DNA from: JAQWCH01 sp050952725
GTDB lineage: Bacteria > Bacillota_I > Bacilli_A > RFN20 > CAG-826
Assembly: GCA_050952725.1 (NCBI GenBank)
Contig: JBMNLN010000001.1
Location: forward strand, 372,001-436,000
Direction: 5' to 3'
DNA: 64,000 nt
Both the position numbers and the translations under genes were made by a program. This document shows, one piece after another, positions 1-8,078 of this stretch; position 1 is the first letter of the stretch, and each line of letters opens with the position of its first letter. The notes below the pieces were generated by a model. It saw only the letters and a program-made list of their open reading frames with translations. It had not been told where the DNA came from and made no database searches.

Positions 1-788
1 ATTGGATCAAGTTGCTCAGGACGAGAATTCATTTGGGTTTTGAGTGTTTTGAGAGTGATTTGCGCTTTGTTTTTATCTTTCAAATAAAGAGTTAAGTTAT
101 TAAATATTGTTTTACGACGACTAAGAAACATCGCTTTAGTTAAAGAGAAAACTCCGTTAATCACCTCTTGTGGATAGCGATGATGGAAACGGAAATGATA
201 TATAGTTGAAGTTACATGAGGGCGAGGATAAAAAGCTTCTCGAGGAATGTTAATGACAACCTTTCCCTCAGTAAACAAAGCTAATAAAATTGCTAGTGGA
301 CCATATTCTTTATCACCTGTTTTCGCTTTTAATCTCCCGATTACTTCCCTTTGTACCATGAAATAAAAATCGCTTACTCCCGATGATTCTTTAATTACTT
401 TTTCAATCACTGAGGTGGTTATGTTATATGGAAGATTTGAAATAATGCGCAAGGGTGTGGGAAATTCATGAATTTTGCATTGAAGAATATTTTTGTTTAT
501 CAGTTTTAAATTAGAGGCATTATGAAAATTAGCCTGCAAAAACGCAGTTAATTTGCGATCAATTTCCACGGCAAAAACCTGTGCTCCACTTTTGACTAAT
601 TTTTCCGTAAGCGCACCTAGTCCAGGACCAATTTCTAAGATGTTTTCGCCTTTTTTAGGATTAAAAGCGGTAATGATTTCATCAATTAGTTTTTGATCAA
701 GTAAAAAGTTTTGCCCATAGCGTTTTAAAGGAGCGGTTTTCATCATTTTCATTAAAGCTTCGACATCACTTGGTTTTGAAATTGGCAT
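1..788 (-). CDS. rsmA: 16S rRNA dimethyladenosine transferase RsmA (KsgA), 3' end cut by window edge
   Basis: Dimethylates two adjacent adenines in the 3' terminal hairpin of 16S rRNA late in small-subunit assembly, using S-adenosylmethionine. The reading frame is open from the ATG at 788 to the window edge, about 262 residues of a usual 270-295. Seen: KRYGQNFLLDQ near the N-terminus, the SAM-binding ILEIGPGLGALTEKL, and the catalytic-loop motif ISNLPYNITT. The C-terminal helical part is present but the stop lies outside the window. The start overlaps the end of rnmV by 23 bp, the usual rnmV-rsmA pairing of Firmicutes. The family call is certain; only the C-terminus is unseen. Confidence 0.95.
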   Translation of the reverse strand, partial: MPISKPSDVEALMKMMKTAPLKRYGQNFLLDQKLIDEIITAFNPKKGENILEIGPGLGALTEKLVKSGAQVFAVEIDRKLTAFLQANFHNASNLKLINKNILQCKIHEFPTPLRIISNLPYNITTSVIEKVIKESSGVSDFYFMVQREVIGRLKAKTGDKEYGPLAILLALFTEGKVVINIPREAFYPRPHVTSTIYHFRFHHRYPQEVINGVFSLTKAMFLSRRKTIFNNLTLYLKDKNKAQITLKTLKTQMNSRPEQLDP

Positions 789-1320
789 AAGCGAGCTCCT
801 TTGTTATTTCCTCAAAAGAAACATTAAGTTGATTGAGCCTTTTTAGGAGGGTTTTGCCGTTAGTTTCGCCAAAACGGTAATGTTTTCCTAAATAAGTCCT
901 TTTCGCACGGGCGTCTTTTGTTCCAATAAGTCCCAATTTAAATAGATGATTAAAGGTCAGGGTTCCTTTGTTTTTCGTCGTTCCTAAAACGATGTGGTTA
1001 AAAGCCTCTAAAATTGTGTCGTCATCAGCGTTTTCCACACCTATCTTATTCTTTTTTTGGCATTTTTCTCGAGGAAAAAACACGTGATAAACCTCACCTA
1101 TTTCCTGTTCTAAACGTGCGCGAATTTGTTCGCCTGGACCATCAGGATCAGTCAGTAAAATAATCGGGTAGGTTTTTGATAGGGTTTTGATATATTCTAT
1201 TGTTTCACGTGAAACTTCTGAGCCGTTTGTTTGCACAAAGTTGCTTTTTATAATCGAGGAAAGGCGCTGCTCGTCCTTCTTGCCTTCAACCACGATGACC
1301 GCATGAGAAAAGTCGAGCAT
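766..1320 (-). CDS. rnmV: Ribonuclease M5
   Basis: Matures the ends of 5S rRNA precursor. At 184 residues it has the normal length. It is a TOPRIM-fold nuclease: the glutamate motif VIVVEGKKDE lies near residue 10 and the acidic motif LLTDPDGPGEQIR near residue 55, as in topoisomerase/primase catalytic sites. It ends inside rsmA and starts 2 nt downstream of the tatD stop, so tatD, rnmV and rsmA form one tightly packed minus-strand transcription unit concerned with nucleic-acid processing. The same order occurs widely in Firmicutes. Nothing unusual is seen. Confidence 0.94.
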   Translation of the reverse strand: MLDFSHAVIVVEGKKDEQRLSSIIKSNFVQTNGSEVSRETIEYIKTLSKTYPIILLTDPDGPGEQIRARLEQEIGEVYHVFFPREKCQKKNKIGVENADDDTILEAFNHIVLGTTKNKGTLTFNHLFKLGLIGTKDARAKRTYLGKHYRFGETNGKTLLKRLNQLNVSFEEITKELAYANFKTK

Positions 1321-1322
1321 CT

Positions 1323-2090
1323 TTAAATTTTAAACAACCTTTCCGCGTTTGCGCTCGTTTGCTGAGCGACCTCTTCTAAAGAGAGTTTTTTAATCGCACT
1401 AATTTCTTTAGCAACAAGAGGAATTAAAGAGCATTCGTTTAGTTGACCTCGGTAAGGATGAGGGGCGAGATAGGGACAATCAGTTTCGATTAATAACCAC
1501 TCTAACGGTACAACTTCTGCAACTTCTTTTGGGGTTTTTGCATTTTTAAAAGTAACTGGCCCGGCTAAAGAGATATAAAGTCCAAGTTCGATATATTGAA
1601 GTGCCATCTCCTTGGAGCCAGAATAACAATGCATTACACCTTGATAAGTAGGGATGTTTTCTCTGAGAATGTTATAAGTATCTAGACTGGCCTCGCGGGA
1701 ATGAACAATAATCGGCTTTTGAATCTCGTTAGCGATGTGAATTTGCTTAACAAAATACTCGCGTTGTCTTAGTCGCGAATTTTCATCCTTGCTCCAATAA
1801 TAATCAAGACCTATTTCACCAATAGCGACAACTTTTTCATCTTGGGCGAGTTCTTTAATCCGTCTTAACGATTCATCATCGATATTTTTTAGATTTTCTG
1901 GATGAAAGCCCACGGCCGCATAAATAAAAGAATAGTGATGTGCCAACTCAATTGCTTTCCGCGAAGAGGCCTCGTCCCATCCAACCACAATGATTTTTTT
2001 AACCTGCTCTTTTTGAGCGCGATTAATGACTTCACTCAAAATGTTTTTAAATTTGTGGTCATTGAGATGCGCGTGGGTGTCAATTAGCAT
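1323..2090 (-). CDS. tatD: TatD family metal-dependent hydrolase (DNase)
   Basis: TIM-barrel amidohydrolase-type nuclease; family members act as 3'-5' DNases or RNases in repair and turnover. The 255 residues match the family. Metal ligands are visible: the N-terminal HxH in IDTHAHLND, glutamate in GEIGLDYYW, histidines in IVHSREA and MHCYSGS, and aspartate in ETDCPYLAP. It lies 3 nt after mnmE and 2 nt before rnmV, so it is co-transcribed with both. In many Firmicutes tatD sits with metG and rnmV; here mnmE replaces metG. The precise substrate in this organism cannot be read from sequence. Confidence 0.93.
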   Translation of the reverse strand: MLIDTHAHLNDHKFKNILSEVINRAQKEQVKKIIVVGWDEASSRKAIELAHHYSFIYAAVGFHPENLKNIDDESLRRIKELAQDEKVVAIGEIGLDYYWSKDENSRLRQREYFVKQIHIANEIQKPIIVHSREASLDTYNILRENIPTYQGVMHCYSGSKEMALQYIELGLYISLAGPVTFKNAKTPKEVAEVVPLEWLLIETDCPYLAPHPYRGQLNECSLIPLVAKEISAIKKLSLEEVAQQTSANAERLFKI

Positions 2091-2093
2091 ATT

Positions 2094-3428
2094 TTATTTT
2101 CCTAAACAGAATCGCGAAAAGATTTCTTTGCTCAAATCGCTATCTGCTGACTTTCCTAAAAGATCATTAATCGAATCAAGGGCGGCGATTAATTCTACAC
2201 TGATTAAATCCAAAGGAACTCCTTCCTTGGAAAGTTTTTGGGCATTTTTTAAATAAGTGTGCGCCTGTGCGAGCAGACCTAATTGACGACTGTTAGTCAG
2301 CGAAGGCCGACTGAATGACTCTTGATCAATCGAAAAAAGCGAGATAATTGCTTCTTCTAAAGGGGCGATTTCTCTGGTTAAAGCTGAGATATAGAGTTGG
2401 CCTTCATCGCGATTAAACGCGGTTAAATCAGCTTTGTTATAAACGATTAGTCTTTTTCTTCCTTTGGTCAATTCTAAAAGTTTTTTATCTTCTTGATCAA
2501 GCGCTTGTGATGCATCAAAGACCAGAAGAACAAGGTCGGCATTTTCTAAGCTTCTCTTGGCTTTGTCGATGCCAATTGTTTCAACCGCGTCTTGGGATTC
2601 TCTAATGCCTGCTGTATCAAAGAGATGAAGGACGATCCCGTGGAGATTAATTTCACCTTCAACAATGTCACGAGTAGTCCCAGCAATATCAGTCACGATC
2701 GCTTTTTCTTCTCCAAGTAAGGCGTTTAATAAAGATGATTTGCCCACATTGGGTTTCCCGACAATTGCCACATTAAGTCCCTCTTTAATAATTTTGCCTT
2801 GTCTTCCTTGGTCGATTAAAATCTCGATCATTTTGATGATTTCTCCAGTGTCCTTAACCACTTTTTGATTCGTGGCAAGTTCAATGTCGGTATATTCAGG
2901 ATAATCGATATTTACTTCAATTAAAGATACCAAGTCGGCGATTCTTGTTTGCAATGGCCAAATTTTATCACTGGTTTTCCCTTCCAAAGAATAAAGAGCG
3001 AGTTTTTTCGCTTCCGCAGAAGTAGCGTTAATCATATCGTTAACCGCTTCGGCTTGAATCAGATCCATCTTGCCGTTTAAAAATGCACGACTCGAAAATT
3101 CACCTGGTTCTGCCATTCGTGCTCCATATTTAATTAATAAGGCGATAATTTGCTGGGCGATTAATGGTGAGCCATGAAAGATGATCTCTGCGATATCTTC
3201 ACCAGTAAATGAACGCGGTTTCTCATAAATTAAAGTGATTACTTCATCGATGATTTCATCGCCTTCTTGAATAAATCCGTGATAAATCCCTCTTTTTTTA
3301 CTGAATTCACCCGAAGGAAAGAAGACCTGCTCTATGATTGCGAATGTCTCCGTTCCCGAAAGGCGAATAATCCCTAAGGCGCTTTTTAAAGGAGGGGTAG
3401 CAAGAGCTACAATTGTATCTAATTTCAT
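2094..3428 (-). CDS. mnmE: tRNA-modification GTPase MnmE (TrmE)
   Basis: With MnmG it installs the carboxymethylaminomethyl group on wobble uridine U34 of certain tRNAs. The protein has 444 residues in the usual order: an N-terminal folate-binding domain, a helical domain, an inserted G domain with P-loop GKPNVGKSS and switch DIAGTTRD, and the G4 motif YNKAD. It ends in the family's obligatory CxGK tail, here FCLGK. The partner mnmG, often next door in other genomes, is not in the window. It is separated from upstream jag by a terminator, so it starts a new unit with tatD-rnmV-rsmA. Confidence 0.96.
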   Translation of the reverse strand: MKLDTIVALATPPLKSALGIIRLSGTETFAIIEQVFFPSGEFSKKRGIYHGFIQEGDEIIDEVITLIYEKPRSFTGEDIAEIIFHGSPLIAQQIIALLIKYGARMAEPGEFSSRAFLNGKMDLIQAEAVNDMINATSAEAKKLALYSLEGKTSDKIWPLQTRIADLVSLIEVNIDYPEYTDIELATNQKVVKDTGEIIKMIEILIDQGRQGKIIKEGLNVAIVGKPNVGKSSLLNALLGEEKAIVTDIAGTTRDIVEGEINLHGIVLHLFDTAGIRESQDAVETIGIDKAKRSLENADLVLLVFDASQALDQEDKKLLELTKGRKRLIVYNKADLTAFNRDEGQLYISALTREIAPLEEAIISLFSIDQESFSRPSLTNSRQLGLLAQAHTYLKNAQKLSKEGVPLDLISVELIAALDSINDLLGKSADSDLSKEIFSRFCLGK

Positions 3429-3443
3429 ATCACCAAAATTTTA

Positions 3444-3469
3444 ACATAAAAAGGAGCCACTTGGCTCCT
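3444..3469 (-). terminator. Rho-independent terminator after jag
   Basis: A perfect 8-bp inverted repeat AGGAGCCA/TGGCTCCT (3452-3459 and 3462-3469) with a 2-nt centre. On the minus strand it is followed by TTTTTATG. It lies directly after the jag stop and ends the rpmH-rnpA-yidC-jag unit before mnmE. Confidence 0.85.
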
Positions 3470-3471
3470 AG

Positions 3472-4077
3472 TTACTCGGCGATATACTTAATCGAGATTT
3501 GGCGATTTCGTCCGGTTCCGACTGACTCTGTTTTAATATTGGTATAACGAGTTAAGGCTTTGTGAATCACGCGTCTTTCATCGGCTGGCATTGGATCAAG
3601 CACAGCATCGACTTTGGTTTTTTGCACTTCTCTTGCGACTCTTTTAGCGATTGAGACGACTTTCGCATATTTATCAATCTTATATTCATTGATATCCAGA
3701 AGTACACGAATTCTCTTTTTGAATCTAACCGCTAAGGCAAGACGAACGATTTCATTGAGCGCTTGTAGAGTTCGGCCGTTTTTACCGATGAGAATTGAAT
3801 TGTGATTTGTGCTAATGGCGATATGGATGATGTCGTCATCAATAGTCGGAGTCAATTCAGACTCAATCCCAAAAGCGGCGATTACTTTGGTTAAGTAATC
3901 AAGCGCGTATTCGATTACATCACTAAATTCATACACTTGTATTGTGACTGTTTTTTTGAATAGGCCCTTTTTTTCTTCAACGACTTCGTAGATCAATTCT
4001 TCTTCATTGGTAACACCGAAATCTAAGATAGCAAGACTAAGAACGTCTTCTAAGGTTTTAGCTGTAAATGTTTTCAT
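3472..4077 (-). CDS. jag: Jag / KhpB family RNA-binding protein
   Basis: RNA-binding protein linked to cell elongation and envelope regulation in Gram-positives. The 201 residues contain a Jag_N domain (about 1-50), a KH-like domain with the signature LIGKNGRTLQALNEI near residue 100, and a C-terminal R3H domain (ADERRVIHKAL to the end). The open frame extends further upstream, but the ATG at 4077 is chosen because it overlaps the yidC stop as ATGA and begins MKTFTAKTLE, the typical N-terminus. The position after yidC is conserved across Firmicutes. Confidence 0.94.
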   Translation of the reverse strand: MKTFTAKTLEDVLSLAILDFGVTNEEELIYEVVEEKKGLFKKTVTIQVYEFSDVIEYALDYLTKVIAAFGIESELTPTIDDDIIHIAISTNHNSILIGKNGRTLQALNEIVRLALAVRFKKRIRVLLDINEYKIDKYAKVVSIAKRVAREVQKTKVDAVLDPMPADERRVIHKALTRYTNIKTESVGTGRNRQISIKYIAE

Positions 4078-5471
4078 CGTTTTTGTCGCTCCTTTTTCCC
4101 CATAATATATTGAGTGATTGATGTTTGGACAATCGAAATCAAGGCCCCGATTAACCAATAAATTCCCATCGCGGCAGGTAAAGACCAAGACATGATAATG
4201 ATGAAAACAAACATCACCCACATCATGATTTTCCCTTGATTAGCTTGTTTTTTCGCTGAGGGATTAACTACTAATTTTTGAACTTGTTTGCTCCGCGATT
4301 TTTGAATCCACTGTGGAAGTTGCATTGAGATAAATTGGCTAACGCCCATCAATAAGAAAAGAACAGTCGCCGTCCACCATGAAGCGGAGAAGAAGTTTGC
4401 GGAAATTGTTTGCCCTAAAGCCGCGTTTAAGTTGAGACCCCAAATCGCGTCAGAAGCAAGTGAGGCCGAGCCAGTCATCGCTCCCCAAACCGCAATAAAG
4501 ATGGGAAATTGAATGAAGATTACTAAAAGTTGACTCAAAGGTTTAACGCCGTGTTTCTTGTATAACGCCATCTGCGCTTGCGCCAACTGTTGTTTTTCAT
4601 ATTGATTGGTATCTGAATTAGGATACTTTTGCTGGAGTTTTTGTACTTCTGGCTGTAAAGCTTGCATTTTTTGTTGCGATAAGGTTGAACGGAAGGTAAA
4701 CAAAATCATTAGACCTCTTACCAAAATAGTGACCACTAAAATCGCAAATAATTGCCCATAGCCATTTGCTCCAAATAGATTGGTAAATTGTTCAATTAAC
4801 CAGGCGACAGGATAGACGAGCAATCCTTCAATGAGGCCTTTTTTCCAAGCGTAAGACCAACTTTTTTCCTCAACGGGAATTTTCTCGCCAACTGGTCCAT
4901 AGATTCCTTCTTCAATCGCGATACATGCCCGACTATTTTGAATTAACCGCATCATTTCTTTTTGATAGAAGGTTTGGAAGTCGCGATCGGGAGCGACCGC
5001 TGGACCAAATTCTTCATCAATTCGAATTTCGTTGACCCAAAGATTCCAGTTTCCCCAAAGTTCGGTAGTTGGTCTTTCAGCCGTGGGAGCAATCGTGTTA
5101 GCAAATTTCGCAAAACCAAATTCTTTTAACGCGATTTCAACGGTGACATCTTCAAGGACAAAACCTTCCTCTGACTGATGCTGAGCGATATATAATCTCT
5201 GTGCTTCTTCGGCATTTTTTTTGTCCATCTCTTTCCAAAAGGTAATCGTGGGAATGGTATATCCGTGTTTTTCCTGAGCGGTGGAGATAATTTGAGTCAA
5301 GGTTCGGTTATAAGTATTTTCACCGATGACAGAAACGCCTTCTAATTTATATAAAAGATGTGCCTTGTCCGTCTCTGAACAAAAATTCGCGGTACAAGAG
5401 GCCGCAAAAATAATCAGCCCTATTCCCAGGGCGCTCATTTTTAAAAATTTCTTTGTTTTATTACTTATCAT
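4074..5471 (-). CDS. yidC: Membrane protein insertase YidC, lipoprotein type with long extracytoplasmic N-terminal region
   Basis: Inserts and folds membrane proteins, alone or with SecYEG. It begins with a signal peptide and lipobox (IFAASC, Cys near residue 26), so the N-terminus should be lipid-anchored outside. About 180 extracytoplasmic residues follow before the Oxa1 core. Core helices lie roughly at 225-265, 315-335, 350-375 and 425-455. The cytoplasmic loop QQKMQALQPEVQKLQQKYP is typical of the family, as is the positively charged tail. At 465 residues it is much longer than the about 260-290 of Bacillus YidC1/YidC2. It overlaps rnpA by 11 bp and jag by 4 bp. Confidence 0.95.
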   Translation of the reverse strand: MISNKTKKFLKMSALGIGLIIFAASCTANFCSETDKAHLLYKLEGVSVIGENTYNRTLTQIISTAQEKHGYTIPTITFWKEMDKKNAEEAQRLYIAQHQSEEGFVLEDVTVEIALKEFGFAKFANTIAPTAERPTTELWGNWNLWVNEIRIDEEFGPAVAPDRDFQTFYQKEMMRLIQNSRACIAIEEGIYGPVGEKIPVEEKSWSYAWKKGLIEGLLVYPVAWLIEQFTNLFGANGYGQLFAILVVTILVRGLMILFTFRSTLSQQKMQALQPEVQKLQQKYPNSDTNQYEKQQLAQAQMALYKKHGVKPLSQLLVIFIQFPIFIAVWGAMTGSASLASDAIWGLNLNAALGQTISANFFSASWWTATVLFLLMGVSQFISMQLPQWIQKSRSKQVQKLVVNPSAKKQANQGKIMMWVMFVFIIIMSWSLPAAMGIYWLIGALISIVQTSITQYIMGKKERQKR

Positions 5472-5802
5472 GGAGATTCCTTTCGAAGGTGGTCATCAAT
5501 TTAATAAACGCCCCTTCCATTGCCGCGTATTGGTGCGGGTCGTAATCATCACGAGCGATGATGATTAGGTCAAAGTTTTGGGTCAAGTCGATATTCGTCT
5601 GGCAAATTGCTCGAATTTGCCTTTTAATTAAATTGCGTTTAACCGCGTTTCCGCGTTTTTTGGAAACAGCGATGCCCACACGGACATAATCGCGATCTGT
5701 CGATAAGAAATGACAGACGAACATCTTATTTTTTAAGGTGATGCCGCGCTGAATAATCGTTTGAAAGTCTTGGTTGCTTTTAACCCGATGCTTCAGTTTC
5801 AT
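5461..5802 (-). CDS. rnpA: Ribonuclease P protein component
   Basis: Protein subunit of RNase P, which removes tRNA 5' leaders. The 113 residues are the normal length. The RNR signature region is seen as KKRGNAVKRNLIKRQIR (residues about 48-64), preceded by FVCHFLSTDRDYVRVGIAVS. It starts 55 nt after rpmH and overlaps yidC by 11 bp, the conserved order of this operon. It is probably expressed from the rpmH promoter. Confidence 0.95.
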   Translation of the reverse strand: MKLKHRVKSNQDFQTIIQRGITLKNKMFVCHFLSTDRDYVRVGIAVSKKRGNAVKRNLIKRQIRAICQTNIDLTQNFDLIIIARDDYDPHQYAAMEGAFIKLMTTFERNLHDK

Positions 5803-5857
5803 CTTTTCTCCTTTTTTGAAAAATCGCCAATCAAAAGCGATCAGCGATTCGCGTTTT

Positions 5858-5992
5858 TTAAACTGTTAAAGTCTTGCGACCTCGAGCTCGACGCCGTGCT
5901 AAAATCTTTCGGCCGCTGGTCGTTTGCATTCTTGCCCGAAAACCATGGACGCGATTGCGATGTAATTTACTTGGTTGATAGGTTCTTTTCAT
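5858..5992 (-). CDS. rpmH: 50S ribosomal protein L34
   Basis: A 44-residue, very basic ribosomal protein. Translation begins MKRTYQPSKLHRNRVHGFRA and ends GRKTLTV, the full family consensus. GGAGG lies about 8 nt before the ATG on the minus strand. It is the first gene of the rpmH-rnpA-yidC-jag unit, divergent from dnaA across oriC. Confidence 0.97.
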   Translation of the reverse strand: MKRTYQPSKLHRNRVHGFRARMQTTSGRKILARRRARGRKTLTV

Positions 5993-6058
5993 CGTCTATA
6001 CCTCCAGATGGAGCAATGTTTTTGCACCCCATCAATATGATTAAAATATGCGAAATAG

Positions 6059-6088
6059 ATTATATATGTAAATACTGAGTAAAGTCAA
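6059..6088 (-). promoter_or_regulatory. Sigma-A promoter of rpmH operon
   Basis: On the minus strand TTGACT (6088-6083) is followed after 18 nt by TATAAT (6064-6059). The leader to the rpmH ATG at 5992 is about 60 nt and contains GGAGG. This is the best -35/-10 pair near the origin and fits high expression of a ribosomal-protein operon. Confidence 0.8.
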
Positions 6089-6099
6089 ACGCATTAAAA

Positions 6100-6574
6100 A
6101 TTGTATATTTGTAAAAACGTAATCATCATAAGACTTTTTCTTTTAATCTCTTTGTAGACAAATTAAATTTTTGTTTTTTTGCGATGCAAGAATAAATTCG
6201 TTGGCCATATGTTTTGTGGTTGTTTTTTTATTTTTATTTTTTGAAAATTAACTTTCCACATATCCCCAAGTCTTTTTTTAAACCCTTGTGGAAAATCCCT
6301 TTTTTATTCGGAGGTTATTAGTTTTTTTGATTGTGGGTTTTTAGAGTTGTTGGGGATTTTGTGATTTTTTATCCCCCTAATTCTACGTGGAAAGAGTTAT
6401 CCACATTTTTATCCACACAATAAAGATGTGGAAAGTGCGTAAAATCCCGCTTTTACAAGGTTTTTCAGGAGGCAAAATGTGGAAAATTTAAAATATGTTT
6501 TTTCCTCCCTTTTTTCACTTGTTGATTATGCTAAAATCAAGCATAGAGATTTCATTTTTTGAGGAGGAATTATT
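6100..6574. other. oriC, upstream part: DnaA-box cluster in the rpmH-dnaA intergenic region
   Basis: AT-rich non-coding stretch between divergent rpmH and dnaA. Two perfect DnaA boxes TTATCCACA lie 12 bp apart on the plus strand (6397-6405, 6409-6417). Near-matches lie at 6252-6260 (CTTTCCACA, plus), 6287-6295 and 6478-6486 (TGTGGAAAA, minus), and 6427-6435 (TGTGGAAAG, minus). A T-rich run at 6170-6250 could melt easily. The location upstream of dnaA and the strand switch of flanking genes support an origin function. Boxes close to the dnaA promoter could also autoregulate dnaA. No open frame is convincing here. Confidence 0.88.
6529..6566 (+). promoter_or_regulatory. dnaA extended -10 promoter and ribosome-binding site
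   Basis: TGCTAAAAT at 6529-6537 reads as an extended -10 box; no good -35 is visible 17 nt upstream. GAGGAGG at about 6560-6566 is a strong Shine-Dalgarno 8 nt before the dnaA ATG. DnaA box 6478-6486 lies about 43 bp upstream of the -10, so self-repression is possible. Confidence 0.55.
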
Positions 6575-7939
6575 ATGGCGCGTTCAATTTCAGAAATCAC
6601 CCAACTATGGGATCGGGTGCTAATACAATTAGCCAGTAGAATTAATGACCGTAATATATTTGACTCCTTTTTTCGAGAAACATATATTCATAGTATTAAT
6701 GGCAATTCCATGGTCATCGTCGTCAATAGTGGCCTAGCGGCGAGCATTCTTTCGACCAAATACAATGATTTAATTACTGATGTGGTGACCGACACAACTC
6801 AAAGCAATTTTGTTTTATCCTATGTGCAAAAAAGCGAACTTCGATCCTTAGAGAGCAAACCCATCGAAGAAAAGCCAGTTTTTTTCACGAATGCTGCAAT
6901 TAATCCTAATTTTACCTTTGATAACTTTGTTTCTGGTCCTTCCAACCTCCATGCTTTACAAGCGGCTTTGGTCACGGCTTCTAGTCCCGAAAAGGGCCGC
7001 TTCTATAATCCGCTTTTTATTTATTCGGATTCTGGTTTAGGTAAAACCCACCTACTCCATGCTATGGGAAATTATGTGAAAAAGAATTCGCCTAATGCGA
7101 AAGTTTTATATATCACAACTGATGATTTTGTCGATGAATTCATCCGTTATGTCCACGGTGATAAAGATTCTGAATCGCTAAAAGATTTTTTTAAGAAAAT
7201 TGACTTCCTCCTCGTTGATGATATTCAATTTCTCGCAGACAAGACTAAAACCGAGGAGATGTTCTTTCATATTTTCAACAACTTAATCGCCGCGAATAAA
7301 CAAATCGTTTTAACTTCCGATCGCCCACCTTCAGAATTAAAAGGATTAGAATCGCGTTTGGTGAGCCGTTTTTCTTCTGGGTTAACCGTCGATATCACTA
7401 GGCCTGATTTAGAAACTTCAAAGGCGATTTTGCGGAAAAAGATTACTGCGAACAATCTCGATATCAACCGCTTTGATGATGAAGTAATCACCTTTTTTGC
7501 TGATAAATTCTCTAATAATGTCCGCGAATTAGAAGGAGCGCTCAATCGTTTACTCTTCTACATCATCAACATTCGCGAAACGGATCACGTCACCTTAGAA
7601 ATCGCTGCCGAATCCGTTCAACCGCTAATCGATAGCGAAGAGATGAAGACCAAGTTGTCTAAAGAAAAAGTTATTCGCATAGTCGCCGATTATTACAACC
7701 TCACTCCCAGTCAGCTCACTGGGAGGATTCGCACTCAACAAATCGCTCTCGCCCGTCATATTGCGATGTATCTCATTCGGGAACTACTCGATCTCCCCTT
7801 CAAACAAATCGGCGATGCCTTTGGTGGTAAAGATCATTCAACTGTGATTAACGCGATTAATAAAGTGGATAATCAGTTGAAAAATGATAGCGCCTTGCAC
7901 GTCGCTTTGAAGGAATTGAGAAAAAGATTAAAATCTTGA
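6575..7939 (+). CDS. dnaA: Chromosomal replication initiator protein DnaA
   Basis: Binds DnaA boxes and melts the origin. The 454 residues contain all four domains: a short N-terminal interaction domain, a linker, the AAA+ ATPase with Walker A GLGKTHLL (near 153) and Walker B LLVDDIQF (near 212), and the C-terminal helix-turn-helix with signature GGKDHSTVINA (near 417). The start is fixed by the strong GAGGAGG. It ends in TGA directly followed by TAA. It is the first plus-strand gene of the right replichore, with dnaN next. Confidence 0.98.
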   Translation: MARSISEITQLWDRVLIQLASRINDRNIFDSFFRETYIHSINGNSMVIVVNSGLAASILSTKYNDLITDVVTDTTQSNFVLSYVQKSELRSLESKPIEEKPVFFTNAAINPNFTFDNFVSGPSNLHALQAALVTASSPEKGRFYNPLFIYSDSGLGKTHLLHAMGNYVKKNSPNAKVLYITTDDFVDEFIRYVHGDKDSESLKDFFKKIDFLLVDDIQFLADKTKTEEMFFHIFNNLIAANKQIVLTSDRPPSELKGLESRLVSRFSSGLTVDITRPDLETSKAILRKKITANNLDINRFDDEVITFFADKFSNNVRELEGALNRLLFYIINIRETDHVTLEIAAESVQPLIDSEEMKTKLSKEKVIRIVADYYNLTPSQLTGRIRTQQIALARHIAMYLIRELLDLPFKQIGDAFGGKDHSTVINAINKVDNQLKNDSALHVALKELRKRLKS

Positions 7940-7977
7940 TAATCACCAAGGTTTTCTGTCTCTTTATTCCACCCGCG

Positions 7978-7986
7978 TGCTATAAT
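7978..7986 (+). promoter_or_regulatory. Extended -10 promoter of dnaN
   Basis: TGCTATAAT, a perfect extended -10, lies 92 bp before the dnaN ATG and 39 bp after dnaA. A convincing -35 is absent. The leader would include the putative unwinding element at 8019-8058. Confidence 0.6.
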
Positions 7987-8018
7987 AAGTAAGTGATATT
8001 TACAACTCAAAAATGAAG

Positions 8019-8058
8019 TTTTCCACAAAATCCACGGTCTTTATTATCATTATTATTA
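8019..8058. other. oriC, downstream part: DnaA boxes plus DnaA-trio-like triplets (candidate unwinding element)
   Basis: TTTTCCACA (8019-8027) and an abutting AATCCACGG (about 8029-8037) are followed by a short GC-containing spacer. Then come six triplets TTA TTA TCA TTA TTA TTA (8041-8058). In Bacillus subtilis the same place, just before dnaN, has two adjoining DnaA boxes followed by C/T-TA triplets (DnaA-trios) where the first strand opening occurs. The match in order and position is close. That this is the melting site is inferred by comparison. Confidence 0.7.
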
Positions 8059-8078
8059 TTTAGGAGGATAAAAAAGAA

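Noticed and set aside
5761..6078. Plus-strand open frame opposite rpmH
   Set aside because: It is the antisense shadow of the certain L34 gene and its promoter, with no ribosome-binding site or family resemblance.
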